A DNA stretch of 64,000 nt, taken from positions 3,844,001-3,908,000 of the forward strand of contig JAQJZZ010000010.1 of NCBI GenBank assembly GCA_030077755.1. The letters are read 5' to 3'. This document shows, one piece after another, positions 1 through 11,043 of the stretch; within the stretch, counting starts at the first letter, position 1, and each line of letters opens with the position of its first letter. Under the pieces are notes generated by a model that was not told the DNA's origin, ran no database searches, and was given only the letters and a program-made list of their open reading frames with translations. The translations under genes and the position numbers were made by a program. This DNA is from Filosporella fistucella (lineage: Eukaryota > Ascomycota > Leotiomycetes > Helotiales).

Positions 1-156
1 CAAGGTCATTTAAGTCATGAAAAGATAATCTTCATTCCCGAAAGTCAACGCCAACCAAGTGCATGTTGTCCAATCCCAATACTGTAGCCAGATCCTTCAA
101 AATGCAGCCCTAAATGCTAGCCCAAGAACCAACGTAAAGACAGAAACACCATTTGC

Positions 157-2224
157 CTAATCCGCAAAGTAATCTGCTCTCCGCTTTCCGTTGCCTTTCT
201 TCCCATTTTTGAAGTGCTTCTTACTCGTCAAGAGTTTCACATCATTTGGATCAACGTCTTTTTCCAACGCCAGCATTGTCTTTTGCTTTCGCCCAGACAA
301 TTGCTTACCACTCGCTGTTCCTTGTTCGGTATACTTGTGGTTGAATGGCATTCGAAGGTGTGCGGAATTGCCTTGTCCTTGAGCGAAGAAAGCACCATCC
401 AATTTCTTTGATTTCGATCCTTGCTCCAAGGGAATCATGTCTGAATCCGCTACCGAAGCCGTGTCATCCAGAGACTCCATCATCGCTAATGCGAGCCGCC
501 TCTTTTCTGGCAAATGCCCTTCATCATAGAGCTCTCTATTGAAATCGATCGGATCAATATCTAATGGGGGTGGTTGACAGAATAGAAGCTTGCCATTGAC
601 GTAATCTTTCAGAATGTATCTAGCGGCTCGAGATTCATCAGGTTGTCCTTGTCCGGTTCGCGTGAATCCTCTCGCTCTGGCATATGCCATCAGCATCTCC
701 TCAGCTGTGGGGACGCCAGTTCCACCTTCCTCTAATGGCCTTGTCGCAATTTTCATTCCGTAAAGTGCTTCCAAAAAGTGTTGTGGAATACGCTTAGCAA
801 CAAGACCTGCTGGCCCTGTGAATTCTCTAAGCTGGTCAATAGGGAGAATGCCATTGCAAACAAGCTCAGCTTTTGTAGTTGCAAAATTTGGGAACACGAG
901 ACCTGGACAATCACATAAAAGTACTTTGTCGCTCAGATGAATTGTCTGGAAGTGTTTAGTCTTTCCGGGTGTTGAGGAAACAGAAACCTTTTTCGAGCCA
1001 ATCAAGGCATTGATGGTTGACGATTTTCCAACGTTAGGATAACCAACCAAGCCAATTTGAGTCTTTCTAGGGTTTTCAGAATCAGCATCTACGTGTGTTA
1101 GTCTATTTCGATGTTACGGAGACCGAAAATACCTAGATTGTCCGGTGCGTGCTTCAAGAACAGGGCTTCTAGCTCGTCCACTGTCAATATCCGTGTACTC
1201 TCGTCTTCTGCTTCATCTTCCTCCTCTTCGGACTCGGACTCGTCATGGACATCGAGATTTGCGGTTGCTTTAGCGAGCCTGGATCCAGATGCCTCTCTCT
1301 CTCCCTCTTCCTCATCCTCCTCAGAATCATCACTGAATTCACGGGTTTCGTTCATCTCTTTGGCGAGACTGGCCGAGAAAAATTTGTAAGATATTCCGGC
1401 AGCCTCAAAATAGTCTGCCCAATGTTGTCGTTGTTCCAGTGTCAACATATCTGCTTTGTTCACCAAAAGTAGATTTTCTTTCCTGGAGTCCACATCCTTG
1501 ACGTATTTCTCTAAATCCTCTGATCGGAACAGCAACGGATTTCTTGCATCAACAATTTGTACCACAAGATCAGATCGTTCAAGAACTCTCCATAGTTGCC
1601 TCCACACTTCCAAATTTCGTTCGAAAGGAGTCATGAGTAGATCGTTGTTTTCTTGCAGTTCTGCAAGGCCTCTGCGCCATTCCAATAAACTATCTCTTTC
1701 CATGCGATCCAGCTGTTCGGGTGTAGTTGTCGAGTCCCACTGCGGTCTTCGTGGTACTGTAAGCCTGCCTTTATGCGCCTTCTGCTTTCCGACGGCGGCT
1801 CTCTCCTCCGCGGCTGATAGAAGGTATGGGTTCTTCTGATCGGTATGAATGATTTTGACGTTATTCATCTTTTCTGCCGTGAAATCGGTTCCAGCAAGCT
1901 CTGCCGTGGATAAGAATTCGTCAAGGGCGGCTTGCTCAGTTACTGATCGCATCTTGACCCAACTGGCCTCCTTCCTCTCGTTGGTAACATACTACGATTT
2001 GTCAGTCGTGTGCCATTAGCTGAGGGGGAAACGCACCGTTTCACCCGTGGCATGGTTGATTCTTTGAATACCTGCAGAGGTAACTTTCTTACGATCGGCG
2101 CCCTTTCCTTTTCCAAAACGATCATTCATCAAACTGTGATCATTTAGCAGTGGCGCAGAGGCGATTTGGTGTGAGATTACCTGTTTCCCAGCCCCACGGC
2201 ATTTTTGGATTTTGCGAGAACCAT
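157..2224 (-). CDS. LSG1: Large-subunit GTPase Lsg1 (60S ribosome export/maturation)
   Basis: Cytoplasmic GTPase that releases the export adaptor Nmd3 from pre-60S subunits (family knowledge). Four exons: 2224-2181, 2133-2037, 1991-1133 and 1088-157. Introns are 44-47 nt with GT..AG ends, and the sum is in frame for 643 aa. The GTPase motifs are circularly permuted as in the YlqF/Lsg1 family: the G4 motif NKAD (LLLVNKADML) lies in exon 3, while the G1 P-loop GYPNVGKSST and G3 DCPGL come afterwards in exon 4. An acidic Glu/Asp-Ser stretch separates them, and the C-terminus is Lys/Arg-rich. The start at 2224 gives MVLAKSKNAVGLGN, followed across intron 1 by SLMNDRFGKGKGADRK, which reads like the family N-terminus. 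The gene is divergent from LTV1 across about 250 bp. No breaks are seen. Confidence 0.95.
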
Positions 2225-2476
2225 CTTGCACTTCAATGAAGATGTTTATCAACAAATATTTGGTAGTCGCAGTACTGTAGTAGTCAAAAATCGTAGTTCT
2301 TGTGATTTCGACAAAGTTTGTAGAGCAGAGGGAGGTGGGGTTTGATTATCGAGCATGACGAAATTTCCAAATCAGACCCCGCCAAAGAAAAAAAAGTCAC
2401 ACTTGCGGACAAAAAATATAAATCTAGGCGGCACTGCAACAGCCAATTCAAGTCACAACGATAAACCACCGCCATC
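2225..2476. promoter_or_regulatory. Bidirectional promoter between LSG1 and LTV1
   Basis: Only 252 bp separate the start codons of two divergent ribosome-biogenesis genes, so both promoters must lie here or overlap the genes. An A-rich run near 2390-2400, a TATA-like AAATATAAAT near 2418 and an AAATTT element near 2361 are visible. Function is inferred from position alone. Confidence 0.6.
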
Positions 2477-3706
2477 ATGCCTCGCAAGAAATGGATCGAT
2501 AAGAAAACTGCGACACACTTTACTCTCGTTCATCGCCCGCAAAATGACCCTCTTATACATGACCCGGAGGCATCCTCCATGGTCCTGAATCCCACGGACC
2601 TTCTCAATTCCAACAAAGTCAAGAAGCTTGATGACTTGGCTTCAGAACTCGGTTCAGATGTGTCAAAAATCAGAGACAATGAAGGAGAAGCCGCAAGTCA
2701 TGGCATCTACTACGACGATACAGAGTACGATTACATGCAGCATATGCGCGACCTTGGGACAGGAGCTGGTGAATCGTATTTCGTCGCAGCACCATCAGCA
2801 AAGACTAAAGACAAGGGGAAAGGAAAGCAAACCTTAGAAGATGCTTTACGGGATGCAAGTCTTGAGGATCGCGCAACACCATTGTTGGACGACGAGATCC
2901 TTCCCTCGAAAAATCTACGCAAGGTCACATATCAAGCACAGCAAGATGTTCCAGATGCGCTCGCAGGATTTCAACCTGACATGGATCCACGTCTACGAGA
3001 AGTCTTGGAGGCTCTGGAGGACGAAGCATACGTTGACGATGAGGACGAAATATTCGGAGAGCTAGCAAAGGATGGAGAAGAAATCGATGAGAACGAATTT
3101 GAGCAAGCTGAGTGGGATGAGGAAGATGCGGGTTGGGAGTCTGACGCCACGGCCAAGCCCACGAAAGAATACAAAGACGCCCCAATTCCAACAGCTGATA
3201 TGGAGAACGATGATCGGGAGGATCATGGCGATGGAGCTTGGATGGAAGACTTCAGTAAATTCAAGAAGGAGCAAAAGAAGGCCGCTCCTGTCGCTCCCTC
3301 ACAATCAGACCTCCAATCTTCATTAATGACGACCACCACGAATGGTGGCCGACGCAAGAAGAGAAAAGGTGCTCTGACAAATCCATCAAGTTATTCCATG
3401 ACCTCTTCGTCGATGTTCCGCACAGAGGGTCTTACCACTTTGGATGCAAGATTTGAGAAGATTGAAGAGCAGTACAACGAAGACATGGACGACATGGCAT
3501 CTGTTTCTGCTGCATCTTCAACGGCATCGAGTGTTACAGGTCCTATGAGGGGAGATTTTGACAACATCATGGACGATTTCCTAGGTGGGTATTCGATGAG
3601 TGGCAAGAAAAATGTGAAAAAAGGGAAGTATCAGAGTGGTATGGAGCAACTGGACGAAGTGCGCAAAGGTCTCGGCCCAGCGATCATTCGCACTCGGAAG
3701 GCATAA
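2477..3706 (+). CDS. LTV1: Ltv1-like 40S ribosome biogenesis factor
   Basis: Single-exon gene of 409 aa (yeast Ltv1 is somewhat longer). Ltv1 is a non-essential 40S assembly and export factor that binds the pre-40S head (family knowledge). The N-terminus [20 protein letters not shown] followed by [12 protein letters not shown] is the conserved Ltv1 opening. The middle is acidic (Asp/Glu-rich, residues about 170-260) and the C-terminus is basic. The [16 protein letters not shown] block near residue 80 is also typical. It shares its promoter region with LSG1, pairing a 40S factor with a 60S factor. No intron is needed. Confidence 0.93.
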   Translation: MPRKKWIDKKTATHFTLVHRPQNDPLIHDPEASSMVLNPTDLLNSNKVKKLDDLASELGSDVSKIRDNEGEAASHGIYYDDTEYDYMQHMRDLGTGAGESYFVAAPSAKTKDKGKGKQTLEDALRDASLEDRATPLLDDEILPSKNLRKVTYQAQQDVPDALAGFQPDMDPRLREVLEALEDEAYVDDEDEIFGELAKDGEEIDENEFEQAEWDEEDAGWESDATAKPTKEYKDAPIPTADMENDDREDHGDGAWMEDFSKFKKEQKKAAPVAPSQSDLQSSLMTTTTNGGRRKKRKGALTNPSSYSMTSSSMFRTEGLTTLDARFEKIEEQYNEDMDDMASVSAASSTASSVTGPMRGDFDNIMDDFLGGYSMSGKKNVKKGKYQSGMEQLDEVRKGLGPAIIRTRKA

Positions 3707-4362
3707 ATCATTGAGGGAGAATTTGATGGAGTTTCGGTGGGAAAAGGCAATGCGGCGTTCAAATTGGGCAAAGATACCTCTTGCATTACGAAGTTCTGGA
3801 GGCAGAATTCTTGTATGGTAGCATCATACCAATATCTTGATATTTTCGAAGTTAAATCATTGAGTTCCTGCACTTGTCCAAGATGAATTTTGAATCCAGA
3901 GGCTACTTCTCAGCTACAGCAACATTGTGGTACTAATTGCATCATTGCCCTATAATGAATGGTTTCGCGATAAATTCATATAATTAAATACGGGAGATAT
4001 TGATTAGCTGCACACCTTGCAGACGCCCTCCAAACTTGTTGGGGGTGGTCCGCAAGGCTATGGGACACACCTAATCAAGACTAGCGGCGGTTGAAGCTGC
4101 GGACGTTCTGAGCTTATTGAATTCGAAATCATTTACAATAGCAACAAAGCAATCGGCAAAGCGGTGAATCGATCGATCAAAGAAAAATTTCTTTATTGTC
4201 CTCCTCTTCTCGTCAACCGCTCTCCTCATGAACAACGCCACAAATTATGCTGCTCGGTCGCAGTAGCACTCGCGCACGCAACAACGCAAATCGTTCTTCA
4301 AGAGGATCAAGAGGTCAAGGTTCGACGAGTCGAGGAGCCAAAAACTCCTCCAGTAAGTTGCA
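3707..4362. other. Intergenic region and possible SAC3 5' leader
   Basis: Contains the LTV1 3' flank and SAC3 upstream region. A possible additional SAC3 coding exon occupies 4247-4352: an ATG reading an Arg/Gly/Ser-rich stretch, then a GTAAGT donor at 4353 and a CAG acceptor ending at 4393, in phase with the main frame. No other gene is seen. Confidence 0.5.
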
Positions 4363-7300
4363 ATGCCATTTTCACGTCAATCGGCTCCCTCAGAGCCAAG
4401 GGCTTTGGGAGATCAAACAAATCTTAGACCAAGTTCCTATCGCGGGGGAAACTATGATCCCGCATACAAATACAAAAGCTCAAGATTCCAAACAGGTTCT
4501 CCCTCCGCATCCAGTTCAACAAACTCCTTCGAACAAGAACGAGCCGAGAATGCTGCAAAGCGTGCACAGAGAGCGCAAAATAGTACAACAGTCAATGGAC
4601 GCGGTGGTCGAGGGGGCTCGCGGGGTACACTCAACAACAAACAAGTCCGATTTGCTGGAGCTTCGTCGCAACCAGATACCTCGAGCGCAATGTCTACAAC
4701 GACCTCAGATAATCCATTCGCGCCAAAGCCAGCCTCTCCTGCCTTCGGCACACCTGCTGCAACCTCATCTTCGACTCTCAGTAATCCTTTTGCGCCCAAA
4801 CCAGCATCTACTGCCTTCGGAGCTCCAGCAGCCAACCCGTCTTCTTTCAATCCCTTCGCGCCAATGACAACTACACCTCCAGCTGTGAGCACCTCTACAC
4901 CATCTACAACCACATTGAATCCATTTGGCGCGCCTTCTCAGCCCGCAAGGAGCTCTGGCGTTTTTGGGTTGCCATCAAGCACCTCCTCGAACCCATTCGC
5001 CAAGCCCAGCGCAAGCGTCTTTGATACATCTTCTACGCCTGGGAAAAATCCATTTGGTGCGCCCAGTACACAGCCGTCCCCATTTGGAGCACCATCCTCA
5101 CAAATTAATGGTGCGCAAGGGTTTGCAACTTCCTCCAAGCCACTATTTTCTTCTACTCCAACTACCACGAGCTCGTTCACCAGTCCAAAAACACAACCTG
5201 TTTTTGGATCAGCTGTCGAAGCTAAACCCCCAGCATTTGGTCAGCCTCAAAATAGCTTTAGCAACAACTTGGGGTCGTTTGGTGGCACATTTTCGACTTC
5301 AATGTCGGGTACCCCCCAAAAGGATGCAGCTTCCTCAAAAGCGGTTTTGGCTCCCAAATCTCCTCCCAGGTCACCAGATTCCCTTGGAGAAAAGATTCGG
5401 CAGGTCCTTCAGATAAAGCGTATCTACTTCCCAAATTGGCCCAAGTCTCCACCCCAAGAAGGGCAACGCTTACTGAACAACCCAACCTACACTAGCTTCA
5501 TTAAGGCATACAAAGACTGTCGAGAAAAGGCACGTGTCGCTTTGATTCAGGCAGGACTCATTGATGATCCGAATAAACCAAAGAAATTGAGCGAGGCTCT
5601 CGATTTCAAGGGCACATGTGAGGAGCTCTGTCCAGAGTTCGAAAAGATCGATCGCATGATTGATGGGAGAGTGGACACTTTTGAAAAGGACGTTCTTCCG
5701 AACGGTTCATTATCCCAACATGCGAATCCTCAGAAAATGGTAAAGGCTCTTGCTAGGTCAGCAGCTGGACAAGATGCTCCATTACCAAGCGATGTTAGAA
5801 CTGTGAAGGCTTTGAAGCGATCGCTTGACTATCTCATTAACGATGTTTTGGGAAACAACGAAATCGCCAAGTCGCACACCTTCCTTTGGGATCGCACTCG
5901 AGCAATTCGACGTGATTTTGTCTTCCACTCCTTCATGACCCCAACGGAGCTCTTGGACCAAGTCGATTGCCTCGAGCGTATTGTCAGATTCCATGCTGTG
6001 GCCCTGCACCAAATGGTGAAGAGCGGTCCTGATACGTTCTCGGAGCAGCAGGAGATTGAACAACTTGGAAAGGCGATCCTATCCTTGATGCATGCTTACG
6101 AAGATTGCAAGGCGCAAGGCGTGACATGCGACAATGAAATCGAGTTCCGCTCATACTACATTTTACTGAACGCCCATAATCCAGGAATACTGGGCGTAGT
6201 CCAGGATTGGGACTGGAGCTTCTGGGGGGAGTCAGAACAAATACAGCTCGCTGTGTTATTGGTGGAGACGCTTCAAAATACCTGGAATGTGCATGGACCC
6301 CTCGCTCCTCACGTAGAAACAGACATGGCCCAGAATGGATTTGCACGTTTCTTCAATATTCTCGAGGACAACAACGTGTCTTATATCATGGCATGCTTAG
6401 CAGAAATTTTCTTCAAGCACATACGGAAGGCTTTCCTGAAAACTATTTTGACATCGTTTCGAATGCAGCGAGAACAAACAAAGGACTGGACTCCAGAGAG
6501 ACTAAATGCTTTCCTTCGGTTTGATAGCGAAACGGATGTCATTCCATTCTGCGAGGCACATCAACTCTGTTTTGCAGAGCATAATGGCCAACAGTACTTA
6601 TCTTTTGACAGAGGACATCTTGGTGACGCTAAAGAACATTGGCGCCAACAGCATTCAACTTCGATTGTGGAGAAAAAGCGTGGAAATCGGTCACTGCCTG
6701 AAGTCATAAATACTACCGTATATGGCGATGACAATGAGGAGGATATCGACGACGAATCTGATGGAGGACTATTCGTCAAGGATGGCTTCATGCCACCCTT
6801 CCCGAAGGCTGTCGTGGCCCAAGAGGAGATACCAAATGACTTCAAGCTCAACCAGTCCGCAAGCACCACAATTCCTTCTACCAACGAAATCGCTATTCCT
6901 CAAGAAATTCTCTCTAAACCGCAGTCAATTTTTGATCGCATCAGCGGCGGCAACTCTTTTGGTGGTGATTTCTTTAGCAAACCCGTGTCTACTGAGCAAA
7001 GAAGCGTTACCTCTTTGGAGTCGAACAAACCAGACCCTAGCATATTCGGCAAAAATGAAGGCAAAGAGACAACATCAATCTTTGCACCAGCTCCGAAAGA
7101 TACGAGTAACCCTACTCCTCCATTCAGCTTTCTCAATAAGAGTACAGCTCATGAATCAGGAGGGCGTGTTTCGGCACCGGTTCCATCTGCTAGCAAAACC
7201 TCAACTTCCGTACCTACCACATCTTCACCATCCGTCTTCTTTGGTCTTAATCAGTCCGCAACAAATCCACCTGTTTCTTTTCCTGTTGCATCGATTGCAT

Positions 7301-8748
7301 CGGAGCCCCTTCCACAATTACAGGAGCACACACCGCAGTCAAAGCCGCAACGATCATTTTTCCCGATCACACAATCTCCTTCACTCCGCGAACCAGTCAA
7401 GTCAACACCACCTCCGACTTTTCTCCCACAAACTCCCTCTCAAGTTCCCACAGAGGAGCTGATTGTTAAAAGCACTCCGCCTCCACCACCAACAACACTC
7501 ACATCAGGCTTTACCCCAGCTTCAGAACCAGCGGCTTTCAAGGCACAGCCAACTTTCTCGGTGAAACCTGCACCGGTAGTGCGAAAGCCTCCACCGATCA
7601 CTGCATTTAACAATTGGATGACGCTTGGGGAAGGTGGCATCATCGAGCAATTTACAGAGCATCAAGTAGAGCAGTTGCTGCGCCAAACCGTAGAGTTGTT
7701 CGCTCAAGAGGAGACTGCCCGCATTGCCCGAGAGGAGGAAGAAGCAGATAGACTGCTCGCAGATAACTTCAGAAGCCGCAAATTAGCTACCCAGTATGGT
7801 GCGATTTGGCGACGACTGACACGCCGTATGTTCATGCGGAGGCAAGCAAGAATGGCGCGAGATTTGCGGAAAGAATTGGCCGAGGCCAGAAAAGCTTCCA
7901 AGCTTGCTGAGAAGGAGAACATCGTCGAGGATTTTAAAGCATCTGTGAAGCGATCGATTGAGCAAAAAGCTGCTTCACCTACTTCACAGCCTGACTTACA
8001 CCGACGGAGAGATAGCTTGGAGAGTCTTTTGGATGCAACTGGCGTCATGAACGGCGTTCATGATTCGGATCAGGCGATAAGATCTGTAACTAGGAGAGAT
8101 CAAACCAAGTCTACGACCAAGAGACAACGTTCGGAGCGATCCGCCAGCTCTCAGAAGTCCGGTATCAGCAAGCACAAGCGCGGTAAATCAGAAAATCCTC
8201 TGCGTCGTTCATTGATGTCCGACCCTTCATATATGAGTGGAGAATCAAGGATTTATCACATGCCTCACTACACCCTCGAAGATGAGAATAGACGCCAGGT
8301 CAGCGGTGTTAAAACAGACTACTTCCGGCTCAAAGCACGGGGTATCACGACTTTGTTCAACGGAACTCCACTGGCATCTTCCGCTGCCAAAGAAATATTG
8401 CATCACAAGCGCTCCTTCGATGACTTCAAGAAACCGTCTACTCCACAGCGCATTACTTCCGAGCTGGTGGCAAAGAGTGTTCCTGCCAAGTCATCATTTC
8501 GTCCACAAATTGTGCATTCCGATGAAGAAATCCAAGCTCTTAAATTGAAGGCCAAGAAGATGGTAGCGGAAGATAAGGAGAAGAGGGAGCTTGCAAAGAA
8601 GCGCAAGAGCATGGACGAGGAAGATGAGGAGCTTTTTGCTCGAGCCAAGAGAATTAGAGAGCAAATGGATGAAGGTGAGAAATGGTTTAACAAGGTTAGA
8701 GAAGGATGGAGGAAGAGTGACAGCAGAAGTCAGAGTCAGGACATGTGA
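4363..8748 (+). CDS. SAC3: Sac3/GANP-family nuclear mRNA export scaffold (TREX-2)
   Basis: Scaffold of the TREX-2 complex, which ties transcription to mRNA export at nuclear pores (family knowledge). As one exon it encodes 1461 aa. Residues about 110-315 are rich in NPF, PAFG, VFG and APS motifs resembling nucleoporin FG/NPF repeats, the expected Mex67-binding region. The SAC3/GANP helical domain spans about 410-750, starting near LDFKGTCEELCPEFEKIDRM. A second FG-poor Pro/Ser linker follows. A long charged helix around 1095-1170 (EEETAR..RLLADNFRSRKLA..WRRLTRR) matches the place where Sus1 and Cdc31 bind in yeast (inference). The C-terminus is basic. An in-phase upstream exon (4247-4352, 41-nt intron) would extend it to 1486 aa. 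The ATG at 4363 would lie inside that intron, so the true start is uncertain. Confidence 0.92.
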   Translation: MPFSRQSAPSEPRALGDQTNLRPSSYRGGNYDPAYKYKSSRFQTGSPSASSSTNSFEQERAENAAKRAQRAQNSTTVNGRGGRGGSRGTLNNKQVRFAGASSQPDTSSAMSTTTSDNPFAPKPASPAFGTPAATSSSTLSNPFAPKPASTAFGAPAANPSSFNPFAPMTTTPPAVSTSTPSTTTLNPFGAPSQPARSSGVFGLPSSTSSNPFAKPSASVFDTSSTPGKNPFGAPSTQPSPFGAPSSQINGAQGFATSSKPLFSSTPTTTSSFTSPKTQPVFGSAVEAKPPAFGQPQNSFSNNLGSFGGTFSTSMSGTPQKDAASSKAVLAPKSPPRSPDSLGEKIRQVLQIKRIYFPNWPKSPPQEGQRLLNNPTYTSFIKAYKDCREKARVALIQAGLIDDPNKPKKLSEALDFKGTCEELCPEFEKIDRMIDGRVDTFEKDVLPNGSLSQHANPQKMVKALARSAAGQDAPLPSDVRTVKALKRSLDYLINDVLGNNEIAKSHTFLWDRTRAIRRDFVFHSFMTPTELLDQVDCLERIVRFHAVALHQMVKSGPDTFSEQQEIEQLGKAILSLMHAYEDCKAQGVTCDNEIEFRSYYILLNAHNPGILGVVQDWDWSFWGESEQIQLAVLLVETLQNTWNVHGPLAPHVETDMAQNGFARFFNILEDNNVSYIMACLAEIFFKHIRKAFLKTILTSFRMQREQTKDWTPERLNAFLRFDSETDVIPFCEAHQLCFAEHNGQQYLSFDRGHLGDAKEHWRQQHSTSIVEKKRGNRSLPEVINTTVYGDDNEEDIDDESDGGLFVKDGFMPPFPKAVVAQEEIPNDFKLNQSASTTIPSTNEIAIPQEILSKPQSIFDRISGGNSFGGDFFSKPVSTEQRSVTSLESNKPDPSIFGKNEGKETTSIFAPAPKDTSNPTPPFSFLNKSTAHESGGRVSAPVPSASKTSTSVPTTSSPSVFFGLNQSATNPPVSFPVASIASEPLPQLQEHTPQSKPQRSFFPITQSPSLREPVKSTPPPTFLPQTPSQVPTEELIVKSTPPPPPTTLTSGFTPASEPAAFKAQPTFSVKPAPVVRKPPPITAFNNWMTLGEGGIIEQFTEHQVEQLLRQTVELFAQEETARIAREEEEADRLLADNFRSRKLATQYGAIWRRLTRRMFMRRQARMARDLRKELAEARKASKLAEKENIVEDFKASVKRSIEQKAASPTSQPDLHRRRDSLESLLDATGVMNGVHDSDQAIRSVTRRDQTKSTTKRQRSERSASSQKSGISKHKRGKSENPLRRSLMSDPSYMSGESRIYHMPHYTLEDENRRQVSGVKTDYFRLKARGITTLFNGTPLASSAAKEILHHKRSFDDFKKPSTPQRITSELVAKSVPAKSSFRPQIVHSDEEIQALKLKAKKMVAEDKEKRELAKKRKSMDEEDEELFARAKRIREQMDEGEKWFNKVREGWRKSDSRSQSQDM

Positions 8749-10537
8749 AGGACTCAAAAGATGTCGCATAGAAAGGCTGGCGTTTATGTGCGCTCGAGGA
8801 TGGAGATTGAAAGGAAGAGAAGGAATTTTGCAATTTGTGAGAAAAATTGGGAGCAATCATGGAGTTTGAGGCCGGTCATCAATCATGCATTTGTGGTGTT
8901 GGTGGCAATAAGCATCTTGTATATAGGGATACCCTGGGGCATTTGAAGCAATGTCACTGAGACTGATCATGGTTTCTATAATCAAATAACATGATATGTG
9001 ATGTTGTTACACGGGAAATATCAGCAAGTGCCTGAAATTTTTCATCAAATTTGGTTTCCAAGTCCTTCAGACTTCTTGTAATCTCCTCACCGTTGGTGTT
9101 GACGGCCATGGCCAAGGACATACCAGACGCATTTGCAGCGGAGCATCGTGCCCGTATTTCGCCCTCCATCGTGCGGAGTGGGCGCTCCATTGCCAGACAA
9201 TTTCAACAGCACAAAAGAGGCACAGATGCATCATTCTGAGGTTTCGTCTTATTTCACTGCCACCACAATAAAATGTTTTGATCGCCTCTGAACTCATTAC
9301 ATTAGGTAAGGTGCCTAATGATAAGTGCCACTTCTTGGACATCTCCTATCATATTCCGGTTTCGTTCGGCTCCAGCGATGCCGATGTAAGACTTGTATTC
9401 CACACCAGTGACGCGCAATAACGGATGTTGAATTCTATATATCACTAAGAATCTGGTTCGAGCTCGATAATGCAATCTTATATAGCATTTGCTTCTATCA
9501 TCAAGCTCGATCTGCCATCAACTATGGTCCAATCTAAGTAGAGATTCATCAAGTCATTCGAAAATCAACTTTGAGTGGACAGCGTCTATGGCGGCTGCCA
9601 TATCATTCGATTTAAAGGCACGGCATTCGCTTGACGATTCTAGCTTCTCCTCTTTACTGTAGGCCCATGGTCAACAAGTGACTAGATATTGCTAAACAGG
9701 TATGTCAGGCAAGTGAAGCGTAAGAATGATTGCGGCGAGGTCAGGAACTGCGAGGTTATTGCTCACTGCGGGAATTTATCAGGATAAAAGCACATATCCG
9801 GAAGAACACAGGGGCAAGTATTGACACAATTACAACTATATTGTTCTGAAAATCCCGTTGGCCTTATTTGACTATCATGCTATTACTCAACGTCTCGCTT
9901 CGGCACCTCCAGATAGTATGTTCTCTGTACCATCGTCACTGGAATCCAGCAAATCCATAGTCTATCACTAGAATTAACAGTCATCATTCACTTTGTTGTT
10001 CCCGTAGCGATAATTAGAACTACATCGGTCTACAACCTTCGTGGGAAGATTCAGGTCTGAAGTGCCTCACCAATCATTTGTGGAGCGGCGTAGTAAATGA
10101 GGGGTACTATAATGTGCAGGAAGCGCAGCATTGCACATATCTGCGCGTCCTATCATGGTTCGATATTAGGCGTATAGATGATTCGACACACTGATATATA
10201 TTTTCACGTAGAAATGCCAGTGGCTAAATTTGCAGAAACATGCCAATCGTCTCCTTTTTGGTGGCTGATATCTTGCAAGAATGAAGTCTTGGAAGTTGAA
10301 ACCAGTCAAAATCCAGGGATATAGTGTTTTGCTGAAGGAGTATACATACAAGCGGATGCGAATATGAAGTATGCCAGTCAATGTTGGTGTCGAATTCAAC
10401 ACGGGATTTGGGTGCCATTCAAGGCGGATATATGATCCCTTGCGAAGACTAATTTGATTCCACCCTTTTCAAGATATCACATCAGCACTAATTCTCTCCA
10501 AAAGCACACAGTCTCAAGATTTTACGTCCCCAGCATA
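8749..10537. other. Long intergenic region
   Basis: About 1.8 kb between SAC3 and the secreted CVNH-like gene. Only short unsupported open frames occur; a 78-aa one on the minus strand at 8954-9190 has some coiled-coil character but no recognisable domain. The right end is the promoter of the secreted gene. Confidence 0.5.
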
Positions 10538-11043
10538 ATGAAGCTGTCTCTCTTCCTCCTCGCGGCTGCTGCCCAGCAGATCCTCGCATCTGCTCTTCCA
10601 GTAACTGAAGTAAACGCCCCTAGTGTGCTATCGAAACGCACTGGTTGGGACTATACCTGCGGACAAGCGACTATATTGCCTAATACTACCATAATGGCAG
10701 CTAAGTGTTCAAGTGGTGGCGCGGGCAAGGAACCCAACGACCACTACACAGAACTTGAACTTAATAATTGCATCTACAACGATATGGGAACACTCAATGT
10801 GAGGACACACCCCTAAGCACTTGAGCATCTCATTGACATTGATACTACCAGTACGGTGGACATTCTTTTGGAGGTTCATGCAGAGATTGCAGATTCGACA
10901 ATGATAGACAATTCCCTGAGTTCTGGTCTGTCCTGAAGTGCAATTGCAATGTTGGGGGTTCTGACAAGTGGCCTCCGACCTCGATTGATACTTGTGAGTT
11001 ACATTTTCTTCATCACGAACTCTATTCTATCTGGTATATCTAG
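10538..11043 (+). CDS. Small secreted protein, CVNH (cyanovirin-N homology)-like
   Basis: Two exons (10538-10798 and 10852-11043; 53-nt intron) give about 150 aa. I chose the ATG at 10538 because it begins a clear signal peptide, MKLSLFLLAAAAQQILASALP, followed by a propeptide-like VLSKR. The mature part has LELNNCIYNDMGTLN, then across the intron YGGHSFGGSCRDCRF and SVLKCNCN. The pattern LNNCIxNxxGxL..FxxSCRDxxL is that of CVNH lectin-type domains of secreted fungal proteins. A further GT..AG interval (10994-11043) is possible; splicing it out creates a stop right at the junction, giving about 135 aa. Sugar binding is a family expectation and is not visible here. It could be a secreted effector or cell-wall lectin. 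Confidence 0.7.

Noticed and set aside
4452..4913. Gly/Val/Ala-rich 153-aa frame antisense to SAC3
   Set aside because: Shadow of the FG/NPF repeat codons on the other strand.
8954..9190. 78-aa minus-strand frame with coiled-coil character
   Set aside because: Too short and without homologous features I can recognise.
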